The position numbers were made by a program, and so were the translations under genes. 34,446 nucleotides of DNA, taken from assembly GCA_964451375.1 (NCBI GenBank), contig CAYVIN010000041.1, positions 1-34,446 of the forward strand, read 5' to 3'. Below, in pieces: positions 1-7,996 of this stretch. Position 1 is the first letter of the stretch; each line of letters starts with the position of its first letter. The DNA comes from JAGXQV01 sp964451375 (GTDB taxonomy: Bacteria > Pseudomonadota > Gammaproteobacteria > Burkholderiales > Sulfuricellaceae). Under the pieces are notes generated by a model that was not told the origin of the DNA, made no database searches, and saw only the letters and a program-made list of their open reading frames with translations.

Positions 1-1351
1 TTGAATCAACCGCAACCTTGATTTCCTCGACCAGGGTTTTGAGGTTGGTGACGGTGGCGTTGACGCCGTCCTTGGTTTGGCCGAACAGGCCCTGATAATC
101 CTTGGTGATGGTTTGAGTCAGGTCACCGACCGCCAAAGCGTTGGCGACACGCATGATATCTTTCAGACCGGTGTCGGTGACATCGGAAAGCTGGTTGAGC
201 AATTCGGAAAGGGTCTTGGTATAACCCTGCTTGCCGGCCATCTCCATCTTGATGCTGAAGTCGCCGCGCACGGCTGCGGCTTCAACGATTTGCTGGATTT
301 CGGCGACGATTTTGGTGAGGGAATCCACGGTGCTGTTTACGCCGGCCTTGGTTTGGCCGAACACGCCGGGGTAGTCCTTGCTGATCTTCTGGCTCAGATC
401 GCCGTTGGCGAGCGCCTGGGCAACCCGTGTAACATCGTTAAGCCCAGTTTCGGTGACGTTGGACAGGTTGTTGAGTAATTCGGAAAGGTCTTTGGTATAC
501 CCGGCCTTGCCGCTCATATCCATCTTGACGCTGAAATCGCCGCGAACCGCTGCGGCTTCGACGATGTTTTTGATTTCGGCAACGATTTTGCGCAAATTCT
601 CCTGCATCGTCTGCATCGCTTTGAGAAGCTGTGCCGTTTCGTCGTTACCCTGAGCTGTTATGGTGGAAGAAAGATCACCGTTGGAAATCTTCGTGGCCAC
701 GCCCACTGCCTGGGTTAAAGCCCCCACTATGGCGCGGACGATCATCAAGCCCATGATCACTACGGCAACCAGGGTCAGGGCGGCGACCACTAGAGAAATT
801 GTGGTCGCGGCGGTTTTTGTTTTCGCGCCATCCTCGGCGCTTTTCTTGCCGATTTCCACGTTGTATTGCATATGTTCTTCCAGCGCGGCATTCAACTTTT
901 CAGCGGTGGCGCCGGCTTTGGTCAACAGGTCGAGCGCTTTGACATTTTCCTGCTTGCGCGAGGCTTCCAGTATCGGTGGCAGCGCTGCAGTATAGGCATC
1001 CAACCCTGCTTTGTTGGCGGCCAATAACGCCTTGTCCTTATCATCGGCAAGCAGGCTTTCATATTCCTTGAGGGCTTTTTCGAGCTTGGTCTGCGCATCC
1101 TTGATGGTGGCTTCGATCTCGGCGAATTTGGTCGCATCGGGATTCAGCACATGGCGGTAAACCCGCACACGCATCCGACCGAACTCCTGGCCGGCGGTAT
1201 TCAATACGATCATGGACGGGACGACGTTGACGTTGCTGAAATTGGCGTCTTCATAGACCTTGCCCATCTGATACATGTTGAGACCAGCCAGCCCCGCAAG
1301 GCCTAGGGTTGCGGCGGTAATCAATACATACAATCTTTGTGCGACAGTCAC
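1..1351 (-). CDS. Methyl-accepting chemotaxis protein (3' end outside window)
   Basis: Transmembrane chemoreceptor that would signal to CheA through CheW. Only the first ~450 residues are inside the window; the methylation helices and signalling hairpin lie to the left. The start is GTG at 1351, chosen because GAGGAG sits six bases upstream and no ATG fits. TM1 is about residues 7-25, a helical periplasmic domain runs to about 183, TM2 is about 184-205 and a HAMP domain follows. After it come alternating HAMP-like units, recognisable by GDF and GDL turns (for example RGDFSVKM, NGDLSQKI), which match those of the receptor at 2004-4262. Positions 3-56 are identical to 2881-2934 in that receptor. 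The ligand cannot be predicted. It is the last visible gene of the minus-strand chemotaxis cluster, 39 bp after cheW. Confidence 0.93.
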   Translation of the reverse strand, partial: MTVAQRLYVLITAATLGLAGLAGLNMYQMGKVYEDANFSNVNVVPSMIVLNTAGQEFGRMRVRVYRHVLNPDATKFAEIEATIKDAQTKLEKALKEYESLLADDKDKALLAANKAGLDAYTAALPPILEASRKQENVKALDLLTKAGATAEKLNAALEEHMQYNVEIGKKSAEDGAKTKTAATTISLVVAALTLVAVVIMGLMIVRAIVGALTQAVGVATKISNGDLSSTITAQGNDETAQLLKAMQTMQENLRKIVAEIKNIVEAAAVRGDFSVKMDMSGKAGYTKDLSELLNNLSNVTETGLNDVTRVAQALANGDLSQKISKDYPGVFGQTKAGVNSTVDSLTKIVAEIQQIVEAAAVRGDFSIKMEMAGKQGYTKTLSELLNQLSDVTDTGLKDIMRVANALAVGDLTQTITKDYQGLFGQTKDGVNATVTNLKTLVEEIKVAVDS

Positions 1352-1390
1352 GATGTTCTCCTCTATTATTAGAATTTTTTCGTGAAATCG

Positions 1391-1891
1391 CTATTCGTTA
1401 GCGAGTTCGACCAGCTCCATATCGCCGCTGGTCATGAGTCTTTCGATGTCTACCAGAATCAGCATCCGTTCATCTACGGTGCCCAGTCCCATGACGTATT
1501 TTGTATCGATAGTTGAGCCGAATTCCGGGGCAGGTTTGACCTGTTCAGCATTCAGGGTGATCACGTCGGAGACGCCATCCACCACCATGCCGACCACGCG
1601 GTTAGCAACGTTGAGGATGATGACCACGGTAAATTGGTTGTATTCGACATTGCCCAGATGAAATTTGATACGCATATCCACGATGGGAACAATGATGCCG
1701 CGCAGGTTGATCACTCCCTTGATGAATTCGGGTGTGTTGGCGAGTGTGGTCACTGCGTCGTAGCCACGGATTTCCTGAACTTTGAGTATTTCGATGCCGT
1801 ATTCTTCCTTGCCTAGCGTAAAGGTAAGAAATTCGTTGCCCTGATTGCTCGATGTTCCTGCGACGGCTTCCTGAGAAGCGGCTTGGGTCAT
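1391..1891 (-). CDS. cheW: Chemotaxis adaptor protein CheW
   Basis: Scaffold protein that couples chemoreceptors to the CheA kinase at the inner membrane. At 166 residues it has the usual CheW length. The features seen are the N-terminal FLTFTLGKEEYGI strand, the I-L-K-V-Q-E-I segment, the conserved NLRG turn (VINLRGIIVPIVDMR) and the late MVVDGVSDV strand, all typical of the SH3-like CheW fold. An 18-residue Ser/Gln-rich tail precedes the fold. The gene lies between two receptor genes, reading the same way, in a cluster that also holds cheA and cheY. It is the only free CheW gene seen here. The identification is firm. Confidence 0.97.
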   Translation of the reverse strand: MTQAASQEAVAGTSSNQGNEFLTFTLGKEEYGIEILKVQEIRGYDAVTTLANTPEFIKGVINLRGIIVPIVDMRIKFHLGNVEYNQFTVVIILNVANRVVGMVVDGVSDVITLNAEQVKPAPEFGSTIDTKYVMGLGTVDERMLILVDIERLMTSGDMELVELANE

Positions 1892-2003
1892 GATGCCTCC
1901 TTTCGAGTTTTATGCGGGGATGCCTATTTATACACCATTCTTCATGTTGAAGGTTACATTCCAGGTCGGGTTTTCGTCAGAATCCGGCTCTGGATGCGGT
2001 TCT

Positions 2004-4262
2004 TCAGAACTCTTGCCAATCCTCGTCGTCCGCTGGGGCAGATTTCGACGGCTTGTTTTTCGGCTTTGTGGGCGTAGCGAGTCGGGCGGCTGGTTTTGCG
2101 GGAGTGGATGCCATACTTCTTGCGGCGGGACGCGCCAGCGCCAGGGTGCTGGTGTCGAGTTTGAAGACACTTACCGAGGTGGAGAGGTTTTGCGCCTGCT
2201 CTTCCAGCGATTCAGCGGCGGCAGCGGCTTCTTCGACCAGCGCGGCGTTCTGCTGGGTGACTTCATCCATTTGGGTGATGGCCTGATTCACTTGCTCAAT
2301 ACCCGAGGACTGCTCCAGGCTGGCGGCGGAAATCTCGGACATGATGTCCGTAACACGCTTGATTGCCGTGACGATTTCATCCATGGTTTGCCCGGCTTCG
2401 CCGACCAGCTTGGTGCCATTTTCGACCTTGTCCACCGAGTCACCAATCAGGCCTTTGATCTCCTTGGCGGCGGCGGCGGAACGTTGCGCCAGAGTGCGTA
2501 CTTCGGCAGCCACCACGGCGAAACCACGGCCCTGTTCACCAGCGCGGGCGGCTTCCACCGCCGCGTTCAAGGCGAGAATGTTGGTCTGGAAGGCAATGCC
2601 ATCAATGACACTGATGATGTCCACAATCTTGCGTGAGGATTCATTGATTGAAGCCATCGTGCCGACCACCTGGCCGACCACTGCGCCACCCTTGCCGGCG
2701 ACATCGGAAGCGCCAATGGCAAGCTGGTTGGCCTGTTTGGCGTTTTCGGCATTCTGCTTCACGGTGGAAGTCAGTTCTTCCATGCTGGAAGCAGTTTCTT
2801 CGAGGCTGGAGGCTTGTTCCTCGGTGCGTTGCGACAGGTCGGAGTTACCCATCGCGATTTCCTTGGAAGCGGTGTTGATCGAATCAACCGCAACCTTGAT
2901 TTCCTCGACCAGGGTTTTGAGGTTGGTGACGGTGCCATTCACGCTCTGTTTCACTTCGTCATAAGCCCCCTGATAGTCACGGGTGACGGTTTGGGTGAGG
3001 TCGCCCTTGGCCAGGGCGTTGGCGACGCGGATGGTGTCCTTGAAAGCGCCATCGACGGTGTCGGAGAGCAGGTTGAGCAACTCAGACAACGTTTTGGTAT
3101 AACCTCGCTTGTCGGTCAGATTCATTTTGATGCTGAAATCGCCCCTGGTCGCGGCATCGACGATGTTCTGGATTTCGGCGACGATCTGGGTTAGCGAATC
3201 GGCGGTGGTATTGACGCTTTGCTTGACCTGGTTGAAATCCCCCTGATAGTCGCGGGTGACTTTTTGGCTCAGGTCTCCGCTAGCCAGCGCTTGGGAAACC
3301 CGGATAGTGTCTTCAAAGGCGGTAGCGACGGTATCGGATAGTTGGTTGAGCAACTCGGACAGGGTCTTGGTATAACCGGCCTTACCGGTCATATCCATCT
3401 TGTTGCGGAAATCGCCTTTGTTGGCGGCTTCGACGATGTTATTGATTTCGGCAACGATTTTGCGCAGGCTGTCCTGCATTTGCTGCATCGAACTCAACAA
3501 TGCGCCGATTTCGTCGCGGGATTCCACGTGGATTTGGCTGCTCAAATCCCCTTCGGCAATTTTGGCGGCGACATTCATGGCTTGTCCCAGCGAACGACCA
3601 ATATTGCGGATCAGCAGGACACCCACCAGGGTTGCCAACAATACGCCGAACAGAATAGCGGCAAGCGCAATATTGCGGGTGGTGTCATTCGACTTTACGG
3701 CATTCTCATATTCCTGTTTGCTTGCATCGATTTGCAGGTTCAAGAGGTTATGCATTGCCTGTGTATTTGCCGCGTAGGCGGGGCCAGCTTCCTTGACGAC
3801 GATGGCGTTGGCTTCGGCATAAGAACCGGCCTTGATCATATCGAGCGCCTTGTTTCGGGCGGCTTGGTAGGCCTTGCGTTTTTCCAGAAATTCGTCAGCC
3901 AGCCTTTTCCCCTCCGGTGTTTGGGCAGTGGCTTTGAAACCATCCCAGCTCTTGTTGTTCTTCTGGGTGTTTTCAGCCATTTTGTCGGAATGGAAAGACA
4001 GGGGATGATCGTGTAGCTTGCTTTCCGGCAGGCGGGGGTCGTGCATCAACATCAAGTGAACCTGACGCTGGTTTTCCGCCTGGAGGAAGTTGACTTCGGC
4101 CAACCTGACTGCGGCGATCAAGCGGTCTTCGTAGACGGTGCGTAGTCCTTCCTTACCGACATTCATGCCGCGTAGTCCCAGTAGTCCAACTGCCAAGAGT
4201 AATACCGAAAGCAGACTAATGGTAAAGATGAGTCTGGATTTGATGGTCAGATTGTTAAACAT
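2004..4262 (-). CDS. Methyl-accepting chemotaxis protein with tandem HAMP-like units
   Basis: Complete transmembrane chemoreceptor of 752 residues. The start is ATG at 4262 (MFNNLTIK), with GGAGG six bases before it; the in-frame ATG 12 codons upstream lacks a ribosome site and would spoil the membrane anchor. TM1 is about residues 11-30, followed by a four-helix-bundle-like periplasmic domain and TM2 at about 198-218. A HAMP domain follows, then HAMP-like units marked by GDL/GDF turns near residues 238, 284, 329, 375 and 420. The signalling domain (about 455-690) carries the conserved hairpin tip EAARAGEQGRGFAVVAAEVR near 570-589. A Pro/Ala/Lys-rich flexible tail ends in DWQEF, a CheR/CheB-docking pentapeptide of the xWxxF type. 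The stacked HAMP region suggests signal conversion. The ligand is unknown. Confidence 0.96.
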   Translation of the reverse strand: MFNNLTIKSRLIFTISLLSVLLLAVGLLGLRGMNVGKEGLRTVYEDRLIAAVRLAEVNFLQAENQRQVHLMLMHDPRLPESKLHDHPLSFHSDKMAENTQKNNKSWDGFKATAQTPEGKRLADEFLEKRKAYQAARNKALDMIKAGSYAEANAIVVKEAGPAYAANTQAMHNLLNLQIDASKQEYENAVKSNDTTRNIALAAILFGVLLATLVGVLLIRNIGRSLGQAMNVAAKIAEGDLSSQIHVESRDEIGALLSSMQQMQDSLRKIVAEINNIVEAANKGDFRNKMDMTGKAGYTKTLSELLNQLSDTVATAFEDTIRVSQALASGDLSQKVTRDYQGDFNQVKQSVNTTADSLTQIVAEIQNIVDAATRGDFSIKMNLTDKRGYTKTLSELLNLLSDTVDGAFKDTIRVANALAKGDLTQTVTRDYQGAYDEVKQSVNGTVTNLKTLVEEIKVAVDSINTASKEIAMGNSDLSQRTEEQASSLEETASSMEELTSTVKQNAENAKQANQLAIGASDVAGKGGAVVGQVVGTMASINESSRKIVDIISVIDGIAFQTNILALNAAVEAARAGEQGRGFAVVAAEVRTLAQRSAAAAKEIKGLIGDSVDKVENGTKLVGEAGQTMDEIVTAIKRVTDIMSEISAASLEQSSGIEQVNQAITQMDEVTQQNAALVEEAAAAAESLEEQAQNLSTSVSVFKLDTSTLALARPAARSMASTPAKPAARLATPTKPKNKPSKSAPADDEDWQEF

Positions 4263-4378
4263 GATTCCCCTCCAAAGAGTAATTTCAAAATGGTTCATGG
4301 TCTTGCCGCCACTCGTTATGGTGGTGGTTCAGGCCGGTTCGGTCTCTAGTAGTCGGTCAACGTGAAACACACCGATGT

Positions 4379-4464
4379 TAGGATGGGTGAAGCGTAGCGC
4401 ACCCATCGAACAGAATAATGATGTTTTTCAATTTGATGGGTGCGCTCTCGCTTCACCCACCCTA
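4379..4464. repeat. Inverted-repeat element between two receptor genes
   Basis: Two arms of 29 and 30 bases (4379-4407 and 4435-4464) are nearly perfect reverse complements around a 27-base AT-rich spacer. The arms contain GGGTGAAGCG and GCGCACCCATC. Motifs of this form recur between genes in many proteobacteria, so this is probably a dispersed REP/MITE-type element. It fills most of the 247-bp gap between receptors and could also form a stem-loop in the transcript. Family assignment is from memory of similar motifs. Confidence 0.7.
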
Positions 4465-4509
4465 CATTTTTGCGTCGTCTTTACCCATTGGTTACAACAT
4501 GGCTGGCTA

Positions 4510-7500
4510 CTAGAATTCCTGCCAATCTGCGTCGCCTCCTGATGCGGGTTTGACCGCCTTCGCCTTGGTTCTGGATGGGGCAGGGGGGCGAACCGCTGGT
4601 CTTGCATGAGACGCTACGCCGGTTCCGGCGGCAGGGCGCACGGGCGCGCTGCTATCGAGCTTGAAGACGCTGACCGATTGGGAAAGGTTATGCGCCTGTT
4701 CTTCCAGTGATTCGGCAGCCGCAGCGGCTTCTTCCACCAATGCAGCGTTCTGCTGGGTTACGTCGTCCATTTGATCAATGGCGTGTTTCACTTGTTCGAT
4801 GCCGTCGCTTTGTTCCAGGCTGGCCGAGGAAATCTCGGCCATGATGTCGGTAACTCGTTTGATCGAGGTAACGATTTCTTCCATGGTCTGTCCGGCCTCA
4901 CCAACCAGCTTGGTGCCATTTTCGACCTTCTCGACCGAATCGCCGATCAGGCCTTTGATCTCCTTGGCGGCGGCGGCGGAACGTTGCGCCAGATTGCGCA
5001 CTTCGGCTGCCACCACGGCAAAACCACGGCCCTGCTCGCCGGCGCGGGCGGCTTCCACAGCGGCATTGAGCGCCAGGATATTGGTCTGGAAAGCGATGCC
5101 ATCGATGACGCTGATGATGTCCACGATTTTGCGTGAGGATTCGTTGATCGAGACCATCGTGCCGACCACTTGGCCGACTACCGCACCGCCCTTGCCGGCG
5201 ACATCGGAAGCGCCGATGGCGAGCTGGTTGGCCTGTTTGGCGTTTTCGGCATTCTGTTTCACGGTGGAAGTCAGTTCTTCCATGCTGGACGCAGTTTCTT
5301 CGAGGCTGGAGGCCTGCTGTTCGGTGCGTTGCGACAGATCAGTATTGCCGTGAGCGATTTCGCTGGAGGCGGTGTTGATGTGATCTACCGTCACCTTGAT
5401 TTCTCCGACCAGAGTTTTCAGGCTGTCTACGGTGGTGTTGCAGTAGTCCTTGAGTTGGCCGAAGGTGCCCTGGTAATCATTGCTGATGGTTTCGGTGAGG
5501 TCGCCTTTGGCGAGTGCTTCCAGCACCCGCAGCACTTCACCGAGTCCCACTTCGCTGGTATCGACCAACTGGTTGATGCCGCTGGAGAGTTCACGCATGA
5601 AACCTTCCTTGTCGGCGAGATCGAGGCGTTTGGTGAAATCGCCCGCCAGCGCGGCGGCGACGATTTCCTGTACTTCCTGCTGTACCTTGAGTTCCTGGGT
5701 GGCGTCCGTCCATTCCACCGCTGTGCCGATACGCTGGCCTTTCTGGTTGGCGACCGGGATGGCGGTGAGGTTGAAGGAGCGTCCGGCGACGCGCACCGTG
5801 GTTTTGTAAAGTTCGCTCAGCGAGGCGAGCATTTGCCGCTGATGGGCGGGGTTTTTGTGATAACCGTCAAAATTCGAGCCCAGCACTTTGTCCGCATCAA
5901 AGGTTGGCATGGCGCTACGAATGGCGTCCTGATTCTCGCGGAACATCCGTTGTACGGCCTTGTTGAGGTAAATGATCTTGCCGTCCGGGTCGGCGATGGT
6001 GACGTTGGCGGTGGCGTTGTCTAGCGCGGCGCGAATGCGCAGCGATTCCTCGGTAATCCGCTGGCTCTCGCGGAGCATGTAGACCAGGGTGTCACGCATG
6101 TTTTTCATGGCGACCAGCAGGCTGATGGCGTCACCATCCATCGTCCTGATTTCTATGTCGAGGTTGCCGGAGGCGATTTCCCTTGCGACTTCGCGGGCGT
6201 AGTGTGGTTCGCCGCCCAGTTCGCGTAACAGAACGCGAATGATCCAGGCCCCAAAAAACACGGTGGCGAGCAGGGCTGTTGCTGACAATATCAGGTAAAT
6301 CCACCATAGCCGGCGCGCTTCACTTTCGAGGCGAGCCGCGAGACTGTGTAATTCGTCGGACAGGAAGTTTTCCGTGTCCTTCATGGCGTCGATCTTTTTT
6401 GTGATGGCTTTGAACCATGTTGCGGGGTCTACGCCGAACCCGCCGGTTTGCGCCTTGTCGATGGCGATTCGGCGGAATTTTTCGACTTCGTTCACGACAT
6501 CGCCGGACACTTTTGATTTGTAGGCGTCGATTGCCGGTTTTTCGGCATAGGCCTGGAAAAGTTCGAAATAGGTTTTCTGGCTGGCCATGATGGCGATGAA
6601 ACGTTGCAGGCTTTCCCAGTCAAATTTGTCGCCAGAGAAGGCGGCGTTGACGGTGGCGCGTTCCCGACCCGCCATTTCCTTGCCGTTGAGGAACATTAAA
6701 TAGGCGGTGGTGGCGCGCGCCAGTTTGTCGTTGGTGGAGACTTTCGCGGAATAGGAAATTACGTCCAGCCAAGTGCTGATCAAACCGGTATAGAACGAAA
6801 AGGAATCCTTGGGGGTGAGCTTAAGTGCGGTGATTCCACTCCGAGTGTCGGACAGACTCTTGAATTGCTCCAGAGACTTGCCGAGGGTGGTGCGGAAGTC
6901 GTCATCCAGCCGCGATTGGTCAATGGTGCTGAGTAGTTGCTGGAGTTCCTTGATTTGTTTGTCGGTTTCGCTGCGCTGGACGGGGAGTTCGGCGGCGAAC
7001 TTTTCCCCTTTTGAGGACAGGAAACCCGCCGACATGCCGCGTTCCTTCTGGGCTTCGTGGATGACCGCGCTGGATTTCACGGCGAGCGCGGTAATTGTCT
7101 GCAATTCCTTGATTTCGGCAAGGCTGTGGGATTTTTCCAGGACATTGCTGATCGAGAAGTAAAGCAGGCCGATAATCGGAAACGCCAGCAGCATCAGCAG
7201 CCGATAGCGCATTGGTACTTTGGAGAGCAGAGAGTGCTCATCCTTATGCAGGTCAACGCGTTTGCCCTGGTTCATGGTCTTGTAGAGTGCTTCGGCGCGC
7301 TCGATTTCCTTGCGGCTGGCGCGTCGGCGCACCGATGTGTAGCCGGTGATTTCCTTGCCGTCATGAATTGGGGTGACGTGGGCGTGTACCCAGTAATGAT
7401 CGCCGTTTTTACAGCGGTTTTTGACGATGCCTTCCCAGCCGTAGCCGCTTTTTACGGTTTGCCACAAATCCTCGAAGGCCTGCGCCGGCATGTCAGGATG

Positions 7501-7671
7501 CCGCAGGACATTGTGCGGCTTCCCGAGCAATTCATCTTCGGCGTAACCGCTGATGTCGATGAATTCCTGATTGACGTAGGTGATGATGCCTTTTAAGTCG
7601 GTCTTTGAGACGATGGTGGTGCTTTCACCGACAGGGACTTCATTTTGCGTTACCGGTTGGTTGTTCCTCAT
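4510..7671 (-). CDS. Chemoreceptor with Aer-type PAS, NIT-like domain and second PAS
   Basis: Large chemoreceptor of 1053 residues. The start is ATG at 7671, since GAGG lies five bases upstream; the in-frame GTG at 7677 would overlap that site. Residues 1-120 closely follow the E. coli Aer PAS domain, including LRHPDMP (R57, H58, D60) and W79, residues tied to FAD binding in Aer, so redox sensing is likely. TM1 is about 155-177. A helical region (about 195-445) contains HEAQKERGMSAGFLSS, typical of the NIT nitrate/nitrite-sensing domain. TM2 is about 455-480, then HAMP, a second PAS (about 540-655), HAMP-like units and the signalling domain. The C-terminus is DADWQEF, a CheR/CheB tether. The signalling half is nearly identical to the receptor at 2004-4262. 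The bound cofactor and ligand are inferred. Confidence 0.95.
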   Translation of the reverse strand: MRNNQPVTQNEVPVGESTTIVSKTDLKGIITYVNQEFIDISGYAEDELLGKPHNVLRHPDMPAQAFEDLWQTVKSGYGWEGIVKNRCKNGDHYWVHAHVTPIHDGKEITGYTSVRRRASRKEIERAEALYKTMNQGKRVDLHKDEHSLLSKVPMRYRLLMLLAFPIIGLLYFSISNVLEKSHSLAEIKELQTITALAVKSSAVIHEAQKERGMSAGFLSSKGEKFAAELPVQRSETDKQIKELQQLLSTIDQSRLDDDFRTTLGKSLEQFKSLSDTRSGITALKLTPKDSFSFYTGLISTWLDVISYSAKVSTNDKLARATTAYLMFLNGKEMAGRERATVNAAFSGDKFDWESLQRFIAIMASQKTYFELFQAYAEKPAIDAYKSKVSGDVVNEVEKFRRIAIDKAQTGGFGVDPATWFKAITKKIDAMKDTENFLSDELHSLAARLESEARRLWWIYLILSATALLATVFFGAWIIRVLLRELGGEPHYAREVAREIASGNLDIEIRTMDGDAISLLVAMKNMRDTLVYMLRESQRITEESLRIRAALDNATANVTIADPDGKIIYLNKAVQRMFRENQDAIRSAMPTFDADKVLGSNFDGYHKNPAHQRQMLASLSELYKTTVRVAGRSFNLTAIPVANQKGQRIGTAVEWTDATQELKVQQEVQEIVAAALAGDFTKRLDLADKEGFMRELSSGINQLVDTSEVGLGEVLRVLEALAKGDLTETISNDYQGTFGQLKDYCNTTVDSLKTLVGEIKVTVDHINTASSEIAHGNTDLSQRTEQQASSLEETASSMEELTSTVKQNAENAKQANQLAIGASDVAGKGGAVVGQVVGTMVSINESSRKIVDIISVIDGIAFQTNILALNAAVEAARAGEQGRGFAVVAAEVRNLAQRSAAAAKEIKGLIGDSVEKVENGTKLVGEAGQTMEEIVTSIKRVTDIMAEISSASLEQSDGIEQVKHAIDQMDDVTQQNAALVEEAAAAAESLEEQAHNLSQSVSVFKLDSSAPVRPAAGTGVASHARPAVRPPAPSRTKAKAVKPASGGDADWQEF

Positions 7672-7996
7672 GTGCACCTCTATTATGGTTTTCTTGGATA
7701 GGTCGTGGACAATGCGTTGCTGGTCGGGGCGCTATTCCTGAAACGGCGTTATTGCAGCGCAATTTTCGTTAAATGACTTTTGTTAGTGGCTACTTGCGTG
7801 AAGATGCGCAATGGACGCGGGTATTCCAGGATGGTAAGGAAAGACGCGGGGTTCAGAAGGGGGGGAATGGGGAGACGGGTTCTCAAGGTGAAGCCTCCGT
7901 TGAATGAATGCCCGACGGCTATGTTTCTATATCAAGAGCCTTGGGTTGTCGGGCGAAATGATGCAAATCGGGCCGGGCGACAGCCCGGCTCGCCGG
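7672..7996. other. Intergenic region between cheA and the PAS-NIT receptor
   Basis: These 325 bp hold no convincing gene; a short plus-strand reading frame here has no ribosome site and no family features. The cheA-proximal end has the GC-rich hairpin listed separately. A promoter for the downstream receptor is plausible, but I could not find a clear sigma-70 or sigma-28 box. Confidence 0.6.
7972..7989 (-). terminator. Possible weak terminator after cheA
   Basis: A 7-bp GC stem (GCCGGGC / GCCCGGC) with a 4-base loop lies 8 bp past the cheA stop codon. The run of T after it on the minus strand is poor, so it may only pause transcription or protect the 3' end. Confidence 0.4.

Noticed and set aside
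1890..2636. 248-codon plus-strand frame
   Set aside because: Mostly antisense to the receptor gene; Gly/Phe/Arg-rich and without a ribosome site.
1..4300. Regularly spaced similar units, CRISPR-like at first sight
   Set aside because: The units are coding HAMP-like repeats of about 270 bases inside receptor genes, without short identical repeats or unique spacers.
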